A DNA stretch of 64,000 nucleotides, taken from contig DATKRK010000384.1 in NCBI GenBank assembly GCA_035532215.1, positions 15,778-79,777 on the forward strand, in the 5' to 3' direction. Under the pieces are notes generated by a model. That model saw only the letters and a list, made by a program, of their open reading frames with translations, was not told where the DNA came from and did no database searches. Positions 29,251 through 43,800 of the stretch are shown piece by piece. The stretch comes from JAICIG01 sp035532215. Its GTDB lineage: Bacteria; Planctomycetota; Planctomycetia; Pirellulales; JAICIG01. How positions within the stretch are numbered: the stretch's first letter is position 1; each line of letters opens with the position of its first letter. The translations under genes and the position numbers were made by a program.

Positions 29251-29817
29251 GTCCGCCCGAATCTCTTTCCGGTATCCGAGAATCTCGAAGTCGTCACGGA
29301 AATATCGGTATACCGATTCAGCGAGCACGCTGTCGTAATAGCTCGGCCACGGCGCGTGGCTCGTGGCATTGCGGTGCGGAAGTGGCAATAAGCTCGACTT
29401 GAGCGGAGCGATCGGCGGCAGGTCGAGCACCCGTTCGATTCGTTCAAACGGCAACAGGAAATCAAGCATCGCGCCAGCTAACCACCACGCTTGACTTCTT
29501 GCGTAAAAGTCTGAGGCATTTGGCAGCCAAGCAAGGAAATCAGCGAAGCTAAGTTGCGGGACTGGCGGATTCTCAGTAGCCCCCGACCCAAGACGATGCC
29601 GCCATAGCGACACCGCGCGGCTGTACGGATTGCGAATCGACGCGAAGGCGAAAAACTCGCTGGCCTCGGCCGGCGGCCGCGCGTCGTGCTGGTCGCCGCT
29701 TTCCGGCCGCCAAGGCTGATCGCACAAAAGCGGCTGGCTCAGCCATTCGTGCAAGGATGTGCTGGCGGTCTTCGGTGGACCGAAATAAACAAATCGACGC
29801 AAGAACGAGACGATCAT
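29242..29817 (-). CDS. Sulfotransferase family protein
   Basis: A 191-residue protein that opens with the PAPS 5'-phosphosulfate-binding segment FVYFGPPKTASTSLHEWL (residues 9-26) and has the 3'-phosphate motif ASIRNPYSRAVSLWRHR at about 59-75. The C-terminus YYDSVLAESVYRYFRDDFEI resembles the sulfotransferase family 2 end. It would transfer sulfate to a glycan or similar acceptor. Its 3' end overlaps the 3' end of the interrupted glycosyltransferase by 9 bp, convergently. A role in decorating the product of the neighbouring glycosyltransferases is plausible but is inference. Confidence 0.82.
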   Translation of the reverse strand: MIVSFLRRFVYFGPPKTASTSLHEWLSQPLLCDQPWRPESGDQHDARPPAEASEFFAFASIRNPYSRAVSLWRHRLGSGATENPPVPQLSFADFLAWLPNASDFYARSQAWWLAGAMLDFLLPFERIERVLDLPPIAPLKSSLLPLPHRNATSHAPWPSYYDSVLAESVYRYFRDDFEILGYRKEIRADSR

Positions 29818-29840
29818 TTGCGTGTCAGGTTTGCGGCCGG

Positions 29841-31292
29841 CTACTCGTCCACCCGGCGATATTCGCCGTAGTTCTTTTCGCTAAGCGTTTTCAGAAACGT
29901 ATCGAACAAATTGCCCTCGGGACCGACGCCGATGCCGATTGAATTGATCGTCACGCGGCGCGTATGGTTGAGCCGTGAGAGCACGTCGACGATCTCCGCC
30001 GGCTGAGTCACTTTGCCGCCGTGCGGCGCCCCGTCCGTCAGGAAATAAATCGCCTCGGCGTCCAGGTCCAAGGCCGCCTCCAAGGCGTCGTACGAGGCGG
30101 TCGCCCGTCCCAGGCCTTGCTGCTCAACGAATTGCACGGCTTTTTGCTTGTTCTCCGGCGAGGCGATCAGCAGCTTGCGCCGCCAGCGGAAAACGCGCTC
30201 GTTGAACGCGAGCACGTTGAAGGACACGCCTTCGGGCAGAGCGTTGATGGCGTCCATCAACTCACGCTTAGCCGTTTCGATCCGCCCGCCGCGCCGCATG
30301 CTGCCCGAGGTGTCGATCACGAACACGAGCCGCTCGGCGTAAATCGGAATGCCGTAATATTGCTGCGACATGCTCTGCGGCTTCGGCTTGGCGACGACGA
30401 CCTTCTGGCCGCGCAGCGGGAACTGAAATCCCTCGCGATTCGCTTTCCACCATTCGAGCCAGGCCGCCGCATCGAGTTCGTGCTGCTCGCCGCTGATCGA
30501 GGTCAGATAGCGGGCGATATCGCCGCGGACTTCGCCTTGCAACTGGCCGAGCATGTCGATCAAGGCGTCGACCGCTTCGGGTTCCTGGACGTTCGTCAGC
30601 GCCAGCACGACCGAGCGCCGCACGGCGAATTCGTTTTCGAACAGCGGCAGCTTCGAGAGCTTCAACAACGTCGCCAGGCTGGTCGGGTCGCCCTGTTGGC
30701 CCAGCCCGTCGGCTAGCGTGACCAAGAGCAGCAAGCCCCCCTTGGGCTGTTTCGCCGCCTCTTCGAGCACCGCCTCGGCCTGTTTTTGCACGGACGGCGA
30801 GTCGGCGGCCAGCACCACGCCCAAAACCGCGCTGGCGCCGTCGCGCGGCATCCCTTTTTTCATGTCTTTCTTGATCGTGTCGAACAGGTAGTCGCAAACC
30901 TGTTCGTTGTTCTTGAATTCCAGCAGCGTCTCATAAGACGCTTTGCGGACTTCTTCGAACTTGCTGGTCAGGCCTTGCAAGACCAGGATTTTGGCCGCGT
31001 CCTCGCACGGATGTTCGGCCAGTTCGCGGACCGCTTCCAGCCGGGCCTCGGGCTTTTTGCCTTTGATCCGCTGCACGGCGGTGCGCTGCAAGTTGCCGGG
31101 CAGCCGCTCTTTATCGGCCGTTTTTGCCGCCGGTTTGCCGGACTCCTGTTCCTTGACCGAAGCTTCCTCCGCACCGGCAACCGCGGGCTGCTCGCGAGAC
31201 TGCGCCTGCAGCGAAGCGCCGCAAAGCCAACCCGCCCAAGCGGCCAGAACGATTCCTGCCCACGACGCACGAGAACGCAAGCGGAAATGCAC
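29841..31292 (-). CDS. Exported VWA-domain protein with HEAT-like repeats
   Basis: 483 residues from a GTG at 31292 preceded by AGGAAGGTGGCC. A signal peptide is evident (ASWAGIVLAAWAGWLCGASL, about residues 9-28). A charged linker follows, then HEAT-like helices (LEAVRELAEHPCEDAAKILV, EAVDALIDMLGQLQGEVRGD) to about residue 280, and a von Willebrand A domain from about 315 with an intact MIDAS motif VIDTSGSM and the later FLTDGAPHGG. VWA domains bind metal and partner proteins. Probably an exported binding protein; the ligand is unknown. Confidence 0.87.
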   Translation of the reverse strand: MHFRLRSRASWAGIVLAAWAGWLCGASLQAQSREQPAVAGAEEASVKEQESGKPAAKTADKERLPGNLQRTAVQRIKGKKPEARLEAVRELAEHPCEDAAKILVLQGLTSKFEEVRKASYETLLEFKNNEQVCDYLFDTIKKDMKKGMPRDGASAVLGVVLAADSPSVQKQAEAVLEEAAKQPKGGLLLLVTLADGLGQQGDPTSLATLLKLSKLPLFENEFAVRRSVVLALTNVQEPEAVDALIDMLGQLQGEVRGDIARYLTSISGEQHELDAAAWLEWWKANREGFQFPLRGQKVVVAKPKPQSMSQQYYGIPIYAERLVFVIDTSGSMRRGGRIETAKRELMDAINALPEGVSFNVLAFNERVFRWRRKLLIASPENKQKAVQFVEQQGLGRATASYDALEAALDLDAEAIYFLTDGAPHGGKVTQPAEIVDVLSRLNHTRRVTINSIGIGVGPEGNLFDTFLKTLSEKNYGEYRRVDE

Positions 31293-31479
31293 GGGCCACC
31301 TTCCTGTTCGCGAACGGCCCGCGATTGGGCACGGCGAAAAGCGAGGTGAACGTGCCGGGCGCAGGGCGAAGTTTGACGCGACTCAGTTCATTGTTCAGCC
31401 CGCTGCCAGAAGTGTCAACGCTCTGAACGACTTTGCCCTACGGCTCTTTCGCCATGCTAAAACGACTGCCCGCGGCCAG

Positions 31480-31552
31480 GGTGGCTGGCGGCAGAGCCTA
31501 GGCGGCGCCCCAGCGAACTGGGCCTTCGCCCAGGCTCAGACCCAGCCACCCC
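31480..31552. repeat. Dispersed palindrome family C, copy 2
   Basis: GGTGGCTGGCGGCAGAGCCT leads, through GCGGCGCCCCAGCGAACTGG, into GCCTTCGCCCAGGCTCAGAC and CCAGCCACC; the ends GGTGGCTGG and CCAGCCACC are inverted. It occupies part of the 298-bp gap between the LarA-family gene and the VWA gene. Nothing else was seen in that gap. Confidence 0.65.
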
Positions 31553-31590
31553 GTCGCTTGGAAAGGCATCGACTTGCGGCTGACAGAGCG

Positions 31591-32862
31591 CTAACCGACC
31601 TGCGCCAGCACGTAAGGTCCCTTGGGAATCACGGCGATGGTCGCCTGCTCGCCATATTCGGCCAGCGAATCGGCCACGGCGGCCTCGACGCTCGGGGCGC
31701 TCTCGACGAACAGCCGATTGAGCGTTGCGGCGGGCACGCCGTCGCTGACCATCTTCACCTTCGCCTTGCGGCGCACTTTGGCCAGCTCTTCGAGCTGCCA
31801 TTGGTCCATCTTGAAGTACGTCTTGCCCAAGATCCGTTCGACGAACGCGTCGAGATTTGCGTGCTCGGCGAAGAGCTGCTCGAACTCAGGGCTGCCGATC
31901 CCCTCGCTCAAACTGGCCGCCAGCACGATCGTGCCCCCCTGTTTGACGATCGGCAGCGCGCCGGTCATGCCCTTGACCGACTGATAGAAGGTGGTATCGA
32001 GCGGATAGCCGGCCGAACAGGTGACCACCACGTCGACCGGTTCGGGCACGAGATCGGTCACCACGCCGCGTACGAAAGCCACCCCTTCTTCGAACGCCTC
32101 GATCAGGTCGCCGGCCACGAAGCACAACGGGCGGCGTTCGGCGTCGATCACCACGTTGACGATAAAGTCGCCGCCGGCGCGGCGGGCGATCCAGGTGTTT
32201 TCCTCGTGTACCGGATTGCCCGCCAGAATGCCGCAGTCGGCGTTGGGGTGCTCCAAGAAGTCGGGGCCATGCCAGACTTTGACGGTTTCCAAGGCGGCGA
32301 TGCCTGGGCAAATCAGCTTGCGGCCGCCGGAAAAACCGGCCATCAGATGCGGCTCGATCAGGCCGATCGAAATCTTCAGGTCGGCCTCAACGTACCGCCG
32401 GTCGAGCCAGATCGGCACGCCGCGCGGGCTGTCGCCCAGATAAACGTGTTCGTCGAGCGCTTTGCCGTGGTGATTTTCGATCCGGTAGTTTTCATAGATC
32501 TGCCGGCCGACGATCTCGATCAGCTCGTCGCCCTCGTTGGGGCGGTGCAAGCCGGTAGCCACGAGAATCGCGATCTGCTCGCGCGGCAAGCCGGCGGCTT
32601 CGAGCGTCGCCAGCAGCGGCGGCAGAATCAACTCGTTAGGCACGGGCCGCGTGACGTCGCAGATCAGAATGCAGGCATTCCGGCGGCCGCGAGCCAGTTC
32701 GGCTAGCGGCGCGGCGCCCGTTGGCCGAGCGAGCCGCTCGGCCAACACAGCCTCGGGATCGGGCAAAGGAGCCGCGTCCTTGTAAGCCAGCGAGCGCACG
32801 ACGCGGTCGCCCGGCAGATCGATCTCCAACCCCGTGCGGCCGTATTCCAGGCGGAAGCGCAT
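31591..32862 (-). CDS. LarA-family (nickel-dependent lactate racemase-like) protein
   Basis: 423 residues. Family motifs: CDVTRPVP (68-75), [10 protein letters not shown] (102-111) with the expected active-site His, [15 protein letters not shown] (129-143), and [19 protein letters not shown] (169-187), where the Lys at 182 is at the place that covalently holds the nickel-pincer cofactor in LarA. LarA racemises lactate; homologues act on other 2-hydroxy acids. No larB, larC or larE cofactor genes are nearby. The partial hydroxy-acid oxidase at 1-1294 is far away. Substrate undetermined. Confidence 0.85.
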   Translation of the reverse strand: MRFRLEYGRTGLEIDLPGDRVVRSLAYKDAAPLPDPEAVLAERLARPTGAAPLAELARGRRNACILICDVTRPVPNELILPPLLATLEAAGLPREQIAILVATGLHRPNEGDELIEIVGRQIYENYRIENHHGKALDEHVYLGDSPRGVPIWLDRRYVEADLKISIGLIEPHLMAGFSGGRKLICPGIAALETVKVWHGPDFLEHPNADCGILAGNPVHEENTWIARRAGGDFIVNVVIDAERRPLCFVAGDLIEAFEEGVAFVRGVVTDLVPEPVDVVVTCSAGYPLDTTFYQSVKGMTGALPIVKQGGTIVLAASLSEGIGSPEFEQLFAEHANLDAFVERILGKTYFKMDQWQLEELAKVRRKAKVKMVSDGVPAATLNRLFVESAPSVEAAVADSLAEYGEQATIAVIPKGPYVLAQVG

Positions 32863-32889
32863 AGCGGCCTTTCACTCCCGGCGAGCAAC

Positions 32890-33135
32890 TTACTTCTTGC
32901 CCGCAGCAGCCTTGGCGCCGCCCTTGCCGGCGGCTTCGCCTTCGCCCTCTTCCTTGGCCTTCTTCTTTTTCTTCATCGAGAGCTTGTAGACGCGCACTTT
33001 GGGAAGCCCCAAGGGGCTTTGGCCGTCGCTCCACTTATCCGAGCTTTGCAACCGCACGATCCGCTCGGCTCGCGACAAGACGCTGCGCGAGCGCACCAAA
33101 CCGGCGGAAATCCGCAAGCTTCTATCCATCGTCAT
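32890..33135 (-). CDS. Small basic protein (planctomycete/chlamydia/verrucomicrobia type)
   Basis: 81 residues: MDRSLRISAGLVRSRSVLSR, AERIVRLQSSDKWSDGQSPL, GLPKVRVYKLSMKKKKK, then a Lys/Ala/Gly/Glu tail. The core matches the short basic protein family shared by Planctomycetes, Verrucomicrobia and Chlamydiae, for which a ribosome-associated or rRNA-binding role has been proposed. ATG at 33135 (MTMDRSL) chosen. A strong promoter lies upstream at 33193-33221, so it is probably transcribed independently of fusA. Confidence 0.85.
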   Translation of the reverse strand: MTMDRSLRISAGLVRSRSVLSRAERIVRLQSSDKWSDGQSPLGLPKVRVYKLSMKKKKKAKEEGEGEAAGKGGAKAAAGKK

Positions 33136-33192
33136 AGCGTGAATTCTCCCGTCCAACCGGAAATCGGCCCAGCGCGCCGTAGTGAATCCGGT

Positions 33193-33221
33193 AGTATACC
33201 TAAGAGGCGTTTGCCTCTCAA
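33193..33221 (-). promoter_or_regulatory. Sigma-70-type promoter of the small basic protein gene
   Basis: On the minus strand TTGAGA (33216-33221) and TATACT (33193-33198) are separated by exactly 17 bp; each box matches 5 of 6 consensus bases. The spacer contains an AGAGGC/GCCTCT hairpin with a 4-base loop (33203-33218). The start codon follows about 58 bp downstream. Confidence 0.65.
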
Positions 33222-33231
33222 GGGCGGGCGA

Positions 33232-35301
33232 TTAGAGAAACGCGTCGAGCACTTCTTGCGGCGCCGGACCGTAGGCCGTCGGTTCCATCGAGCAGCTTGC
33301 GCGGCCCTGGCTCAGACTGCGAATGGCGCTGGAGTAGCCGAAGAGATTCGCCAGCGGCGCTTCGGCCTTGATCACCGTGTTGCGACCGCGGGCTTGAGTC
33401 TCGGTGATGATGGCGCGGCGTTGCTGCAAATCGCTGACGATGTCGCCCAAGCTTTCCTCGGGCGTGGTGATGTCGAGCTTCATGATCGGCTCGAGCAGCA
33501 CGATGCCGGCCTGCTGCAACGCCTTGCGAAAAGCGTCGGCCGCGGCGCGACGAAAGGCGATTTCGTTGGAATCTTCGCGCGCCTCGCCGCCGAGCACAGT
33601 GACTTTGGCCTTCAGCAGCGGAAAGCCCAGCGAACCGCCGCCGTGCGACTCTTCGCTCAAGGCGTCGAGCACGGCCTGCAAGAAGTTCGGCGGAATGCCC
33701 TCGGTCGAGCCGGGGACGACCGCCACGGGTCGGTCGCCGGCATCGTACGGCTCCAGGCGGATTTTGACCCGCGCGAAGAGCGTCTGGCCTGCGGCTTGCT
33801 GATTGCACTCGCCCGTCGCTTCGACGCGCTGCTTGACCGTTTCGCGATAGCTGACCCGCGGCTTGTGAACGCGGACGTTGAGGCGAAAGTCGCGCAGCAG
33901 CCGGTGCTTGATGACCTCCAGGTGCAATTCGCCCATGCCGCTGATCAGCGTCTGGCCGGTCTCTTCGCTGGTCATGGCTCGAAACGTGGGGTCTTGCCGC
34001 TTGAGCATGTCGAGGGCTTCGGCCAGCTTTTTGCGCTCGGCCGAACTCTCGGGCTCGATGGCCATCGAGATCACCGTTTCCGGAAACTGAATCGTCTCCA
34101 GCAGAATCGGTTGCTTCACGTCGCAGAGCGTGTCGCCGGTGATCGAATGCCGCAAGCCGATAATGCCCACGATATCGCCCGCTTCGACGCAATCGACTTG
34201 CTCTTTGCGACTGGCTTGGACGTGCCAGAGCTGGCTGACGTTCTCTTTCTTGTCTTTGCCCGGATTATAGGCGCGCGTGTTGGCGTTCAGGGTTCCCGAA
34301 TAGACCCGCACGTAGTGCAAGTCGCCGTGGCGCTCGGCTTGAATTTTGAACACCAGCCCGCAAAACGGCTCGCTGGGATCGGGTTTTCTGAGGAGTTTCT
34401 TCTCGAGTTTCGCCGGATCGACGCCTTCGACCGGCGGCCGGTCGGCGGGACTAGGCAGGTAATAGGCCACCGCATCGAGCAGCGGCTGCACGCCGATATG
34501 ATCGAGGGCCGATCCGCACAGCACCGGCACGATGAGTTGATGTACGGTCGCTTCGCGCAGTACCTTGCGAACCAACTCCGCCGGCGCCGGGGCTTCCGCC
34601 AGAGCCAGTTCCATTAACTCGTTGCTATAGTCGTAAAGCTTCTCCAGCATCTGGTCGCGCCAGAGCTTGGCTTCGTCGACCAGGTCGTCGGGAATCGGCT
34701 GCTCGACGACCTCGGCGCCCAGACTCTCGGGCTTGAAAGAGAGCAATTGCATGCTCACCAGATCGATCACCCCGCGGAAGGCGCCGGGCATGTGCGGCGG
34801 ACCGACGCCGACGGGCAGTTGGACGGCCACCGGATTGGCCTCCAGGCGATCGCGGATTTCGTCGAGCACGGCGTAGAAATCGGCGCCTTCGCGGTCCATC
34901 TTGTTGATGAACGCGATCCGCGGCACATGATACTTGTTCGCCTGACGCCAGACCGTTTCGCTCTGCGCCTCGACCCCTTCGCGGGCGCTGAACACCACGA
35001 CTCCGCCGTCCAGCACCCGCAGGCTGCGCTCGACTTCAGCGGTGAAATCGACGTGGCCCGGCGTATCGATCAGGTTGACCGTCACGCCCTTCCAATCGAA
35101 GGTCACGCTGGCCGAATAGATCGTGATGCCGCGTTGCTGCTCTTCCGGATCGAAGTCGGTTTCGGTCGTTCCCTTATCGACTTCGCCCATCCGGTGCGTG
35201 GCGCCGGCATAATACAGCATTCGCTCCGTGACGGTCGTCTTGCCCGCGTCAATGTGGGCGATGACGCCGATATTGCGAATGGTCTTCAGTTCGCGAGGCA
35301 T
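33232..35301 (-). CDS. fusA: Elongation factor G
   Basis: 689 residues. EF-G is the GTPase driving ribosomal translocation and recycling. Visible: G1 AHIDAGKTT, switch I DFDPEEQQRGITI, G3 DTPGHVDF, G4 NKMD, and the later GMGELHLEVIKHRL and SYRETVKQ. The G-domain stretch SVTFDWKGVTVNLIDTPGHV lacks the longer insert of the usual bacterial EF-G and resembles the mitochondrial/spdEFG type known from planctomycetes and spirochaetes. ATG at 35301, 2 bp after the rpsG stop, so it is in the str operon. Confidence 0.96.
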   Translation of the reverse strand: MPRELKTIRNIGVIAHIDAGKTTVTERMLYYAGATHRMGEVDKGTTETDFDPEEQQRGITIYSASVTFDWKGVTVNLIDTPGHVDFTAEVERSLRVLDGGVVVFSAREGVEAQSETVWRQANKYHVPRIAFINKMDREGADFYAVLDEIRDRLEANPVAVQLPVGVGPPHMPGAFRGVIDLVSMQLLSFKPESLGAEVVEQPIPDDLVDEAKLWRDQMLEKLYDYSNELMELALAEAPAPAELVRKVLREATVHQLIVPVLCGSALDHIGVQPLLDAVAYYLPSPADRPPVEGVDPAKLEKKLLRKPDPSEPFCGLVFKIQAERHGDLHYVRVYSGTLNANTRAYNPGKDKKENVSQLWHVQASRKEQVDCVEAGDIVGIIGLRHSITGDTLCDVKQPILLETIQFPETVISMAIEPESSAERKKLAEALDMLKRQDPTFRAMTSEETGQTLISGMGELHLEVIKHRLLRDFRLNVRVHKPRVSYRETVKQRVEATGECNQQAAGQTLFARVKIRLEPYDAGDRPVAVVPGSTEGIPPNFLQAVLDALSEESHGGGSLGFPLLKAKVTVLGGEAREDSNEIAFRRAAADAFRKALQQAGIVLLEPIMKLDITTPEESLGDIVSDLQQRRAIITETQARGRNTVIKAEAPLANLFGYSSAIRSLSQGRASCSMEPTAYGPAPQEVLDAFL

Positions 35302-35303
35302 GG

Positions 35304-35774
35304 CTACCAGGCGAAGTGCGCGAATGCCTTGTTGGCGTCGGCCATGCGGTGGACGTTTTCGCGCTTGGTGACGGCCACGCCTTCGCGGTTGTAGGCGGCG
35401 ATAATTTCGTCGGCCAACTTCTGATGCGTGGCGCGGCCTTTCTTCTCGCGAACGGCGGCCAGGAGCCAGCGAATCGCCAGCGATTGCTGGCGATTGCGGT
35501 TGACCTGCATCGGCACCTGATAGGCGGCGCCGCCGACGCGCTTGGAACGGACCTCGACCTCGGGCTTGACGTTGTTCACCGCGGTGGTGAACACTTCGAT
35601 GGGTTCGACGTCCTTGATCTTGTCTTTGACGATGTCCAAGGCGTCATAGAACACGCCCTGGGCGGTGCTCTTTTTGCCGTCGTGCATCAGGCAATTGATG
35701 AACTTGCTGGCCAGCAGCGAACCGTAGCGGGGATCCGGAGCGAGCGTCTCGCGGCTGGCGGTAATGCGACCCAT
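35304..35774 (-). CDS. rpsG: 30S ribosomal protein S7
   Basis: 156 residues, the usual length. S7 organises the 3' domain of 16S rRNA. Motifs: [39 protein letters not shown], and [31 protein letters not shown] near the end. ATG at 35774. It is separated from rpsL by 158 bp and followed immediately by fusA (2-bp gap). S7 commonly autoregulates the str operon in other bacteria; no such site was identified here. Confidence 0.97.
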   Translation of the reverse strand: MGRITASRETLAPDPRYGSLLASKFINCLMHDGKKSTAQGVFYDALDIVKDKIKDVEPIEVFTTAVNNVKPEVEVRSKRVGGAAYQVPMQVNRNRQQSLAIRWLLAAVREKKGRATHQKLADEIIAAYNREGVAVTKRENVHRMADANKAFAHFAW

Positions 35775-35932
35775 GCTAGTTTTCCTCTTGATCGAGCGGC
35801 GCCGAGGCGCCGGGTTTTATGTCATAGCTCCGGGCGCCGCCGCCCGGCTGTGTTATCTGTAGTTTTCGTCAAACGCGGCCGGCCGACGGCGCAGCCCCCA
35901 GACGCGCTCGAGCCTCTGCCCGTCGATCGGCG

Positions 35933-36301
35933 TTATGCCTTCTTGGCGCCGTACAGACTGCGAGACTGCTTGCGGCCGTCGACGCCCAATGTGTCGAGCG
36001 CGCCGCGCACCACGTGGTAGCGCACACCCGGTAAGTCTCGCACGCGGCCGCCGCGTACCAGCACGATCGAGTGTTCTTGCAAGCTATGCCCTTCGCCGGG
36101 AATGTAAACCGTGACTTCCTTGCCGTTGGAGAGCCGCACGCGGGCGATCTTCCGCAGCGCGGAGTTCGGCTTCTTGGGAGTCATCGTCTTGACTTGCAGG
36201 CACACGCCGCGCTTCTGCGGACATTTGTCCAACACCGGCGACTTGCTGAACTTGCGCGGCGGACGGCGGTTTTTCTTGACCAATTGATTGATCGTGGGCA
36301 T
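35933..36301 (-). CDS. rpsL: 30S ribosomal protein S12
   Basis: 122 residues, with [20 protein letters not shown] at the start and the decoding-site loops [20 protein letters not shown] and [20 protein letters not shown]. The conserved Lys residues linked to streptomycin response in other bacteria (TPKKPNS, and the [12 protein letters not shown] loop) are present. Some residues near the first site, [15 protein letters not shown], also fit. First gene of the rpsL-rpsG-fusA operon; candidate promoter at 36387-36414. Confidence 0.97.
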   Translation of the reverse strand: MPTINQLVKKNRRPPRKFSKSPVLDKCPQKRGVCLQVKTMTPKKPNSALRKIARVRLSNGKEVTVYIPGEGHSLQEHSIVLVRGGRVRDLPGVRYHVVRGALDTLGVDGRKQSRSLYGAKKA

Positions 36302-36386
36302 CGATCGCTTTCTTTTCCGTACTTGCTTATTTCTTGCAGCCGCCGGTTCGGGCAGCCTGCTAGCGACAACAATGGGAGAACTTATC

Positions 36387-36414
36387 AGCCTATCGCCTCG
36401 TCTCGCCTTGTCAA
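36387..36414 (-). promoter_or_regulatory. Candidate promoter of rpsL-rpsG-fusA
   Basis: Consensus TTGACA (36409-36414) and TAGGCT (36387-36392) on the minus strand with a 16-bp spacer, about 85 bp upstream of the rpsL ATG and just past the rpoC stop. The -35 is perfect; the -10 is weak but of a form seen in GC-rich genomes. Confidence 0.45.
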
Positions 36415-36424
36415 GCCGACGTTC

Positions 36425-40771
<4,347 letters not shown>

Positions 40772-40870
40772 TAGCGATGCTCCTTATCGGGGGCGCCTTG
40801 CGGCGGATGGGGTCGTCTTCGTTGTATAGGTTCGGCTACTGGCGATCGAGCGAAAACGGAGAAATGCGAA

Positions 40871-43800
40871 TTACACTCGCCGCTTCTCCAGTTGCATGTT
40901 CAATCCCAGGCCGCGAATTTCGTTGGTCAACACGTCGAAGCTCGCCGGCGTGCCGGCCTCCAACGTATTTTCGCCTTTTACCATCGATTCGTAAATCTTG
41001 GTCCGGCCCTCGACGTCGTCGCTCTTGACGGTCAACAACTCTTGCAAGATGTAAGCCGCTCCATAAGCCTCGAGCGCCCAGACTTCCATTTCCCCGAATC
41101 GCTGGCCGCCGAAACGCGCTTTGCCGCCCAACGGCTGCTGCGTGATCAGCGAATAGGGGCCGGTCGAGCGCGCGTGGACCTTGTCGTCGACCAGATGGTG
41201 CAGCTTGAGCATGTAGATGTAGCCGACCGTCGTTTCCTGTTCGAGCGCTACGCCCGTGCGGCCGTCGTACAACTGGGCCTTGCCATGCGTGGGCAACCCG
41301 GCGTCTTCCAGGCACTTGCGGATCGTCTCTTCGGTGGCGCCGTCGAAGACGGGCGTAATCGCCTGAAAGCCGAGCTTGGCGCCGGCCCAGCCGAGGTGCG
41401 TCTCGAGAATCTGGCCCACGTTCATGCGGCTAGGCACGCCCAGCGGGTTCAGCATGATCTGCAACGGCGTGCCGTCCGCCAGGAAGGGCATGTCCTCTTG
41501 CGGCAGAATCTTGGCGATCACGCCCTTGTTGCCGTGTCGACCGGCCATCTTGTCGCCGACCGAAATCACGCGCTTGGCCGCGACGTAGACCTTGACCATT
41601 TGCAACACGCCGCTGCGCAGCTCGTCGCCGCGTTTCATCGAATTCAAGCGGCGGTCGCGTTCGTCGATGGTCGCCTCGACGGCCGGCCAACCCGTCTTCC
41701 AGGCCTTTTCCACGTCGGCCTTGCGCTGCGGGCTGCGGATGTCGAGCGTTTCGATCTTGAATCGTTGAGCCTGCTCGGCGACGTACTTGTGCTCTTGGTC
41801 TCGAACCAGCGCGTTGCCGTCTTCGTCGGTCAGGGGGCGCTGCAGGATGCCTTCGATTTCTTCGACGAGCGCGCCGAACGCCGCTGCGATCTTGGCGTTG
41901 CCATCGGCTTCGACGTCCTTGAGCTGTTTCTCGAACGCCTTCCGCTCCTCTTCCGACAAGCTGAGCCGGCGCGAGAACTTCTGCGTGTCGATCACGATGC
42001 CTTCCACGCCCGAGGGAACTTCGAGCGAGTCGTTCTTTACGTCTTCGCCGGCCCGGCCGAATATGGCGTGCAGCAGCTTTTCTTCCGGCGTCAGTTCGGT
42101 CTTGCTCTTTGGCGAAACCTTGCCCACCAGAATGTCGCCCGGTCGCACGAAGGTGCCGATCTGCACGATGCCGCCTTCGTCGAGATTGCGCAACGCCTTT
42201 TCGCTGACATTGGGAATGTCGCGGGTGAATTCCTCGCGGCCGAGTTTGGTCTCGCGGATTTCGATGTCGAATTCTTCGATGTGGATCGACGTGTAGGTGT
42301 CGTCCTTGACCAACTCTTCGCTGATGATGATCGCGTCTTCGAAATTGAAGCCGTCCCAGGCCATGAAGCCGACTAGCACGTTGCGGCCCAGCGCCAATTC
42401 GCCCTTGTAGGTGGCGGCGCCGTCGGCGATCACCTCGCCCTTTTCGACCTTCTGCCCCAGGCTGACGATCGGCTTCTGGTTCTGGCAGGTCCGCTCGTTG
42501 AGGCCGACGTATTTGCGCAGCACATACGTCTCGTCGCCGATCGCGATCTTCTCGGCGTCGACGTAAGCGACCGTGCCTTTCTTGCGAGCGCGAACCAACA
42601 TGCCCGAGTTCTGGGCCACGTCGCGTTCCATGCCGGTGGCCACGATCGGCGGCTCGGTGACCAACAGCGGCACGGCTTGCCGCTGCATGTTGGAACCCAT
42701 CAACGCGCGGTTGGCGTCGTCGTGTTCCAGGAAGGGAATTAACCCCGCCGAGACGCCCACCATTTGGCTGGGCGCCACGTCCATGTATTGAATCTTGTCG
42801 ATCGGCGCCAACTCGAAGTCGGCCCGATAGCGGGCGATGATGTTGTCGCCTTGCGAGCCGCCTTGCAGCTTGCCGTCCTGGAACGGGCTGTCGGCCGGCG
42901 CCAGGTAAGCCTCGCTTTCCTGATCGGCCCGCAACCAGACGACCTCGTCGCTCAGCTTCCCCTTGACGACCTTGCGATAGGGGGTGACCAGGAAGCCGTA
43001 TTCGTCCACGCCCGCGTAGATGGCCAGACTGGAGATCAAGCCGATGTTCGTGCCTTCCGGCGTCTCGATCGGGCAAATGCGGCCGTAGTGCGAGATATGC
43101 ACGTCGCGAACTTCGAAACCGGCCCGCTTGCGGTTCAAGCCGCCCGGGCCGAGCGCCGAGAGCCGCCGCTCGTGCGTGAGCATCGAAAGCGGATTCGTCT
43201 GGTCGACCACCTGCGACAACTCGCCGCGGCCGAAGAAGTATTCGATGGCCGCAGAAATGCTCTTGGGGTTAATCAAGCTGCGGGGCGTCATGTCCTCGAT
43301 ATCTTTGAGGCTCATCCGCTCCTGCACTGTGCGCCGGAGCTTCAAGAATCCCTTGCGCAGTTCGTCGCAACCCAGCTCGTCGATCGTCCGCAAACGCCGA
43401 TTGCCCAAGTGATCGATGTCGTCGATCTCGACCGAGGGCTCGTCGGCGCGCAGCCCGAGCAGATACTTGATGGCGGCAATCATGTCATCCGGACGCAACG
43501 TCATTTCGCTTTCGGCGATATTCAAGCCGAGCTTGCGATTGATGCGGAAGCGGCCGACCTTGCCCAATCGATAACGATTCGTATCGAAGAACTTCTCATG
43601 GAAGAGCGCCCGCGCCTTCTCCAACTGCGGCGGATTGCCCGGCCGCAAACGCTGATAGATCTTCAACAGCGCTTCTTCGTGACTGCCGGTGGCGTCTTCC
43701 TGCAAGCTGTTGAAAATCAGGGAGTCTTTGACGTCGGCCATGACTTCGACGGAAGTCAACCCCGAGGTGCAAATCAATTCCGCGGAGTTCTTGGTGATCT

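Noticed and set aside
18558..29817. Prophage or integrative element
   Set aside because: No integrase, transposase, terminase, capsid or attachment-site repeats were seen. The block may be horizontally acquired, but nothing marks its ends.
30943..32706. 587-codon plus-strand open frame
   Set aside because: It is antisense to the VWA gene and the LarA-family gene and spans both, which a real gene would not do.
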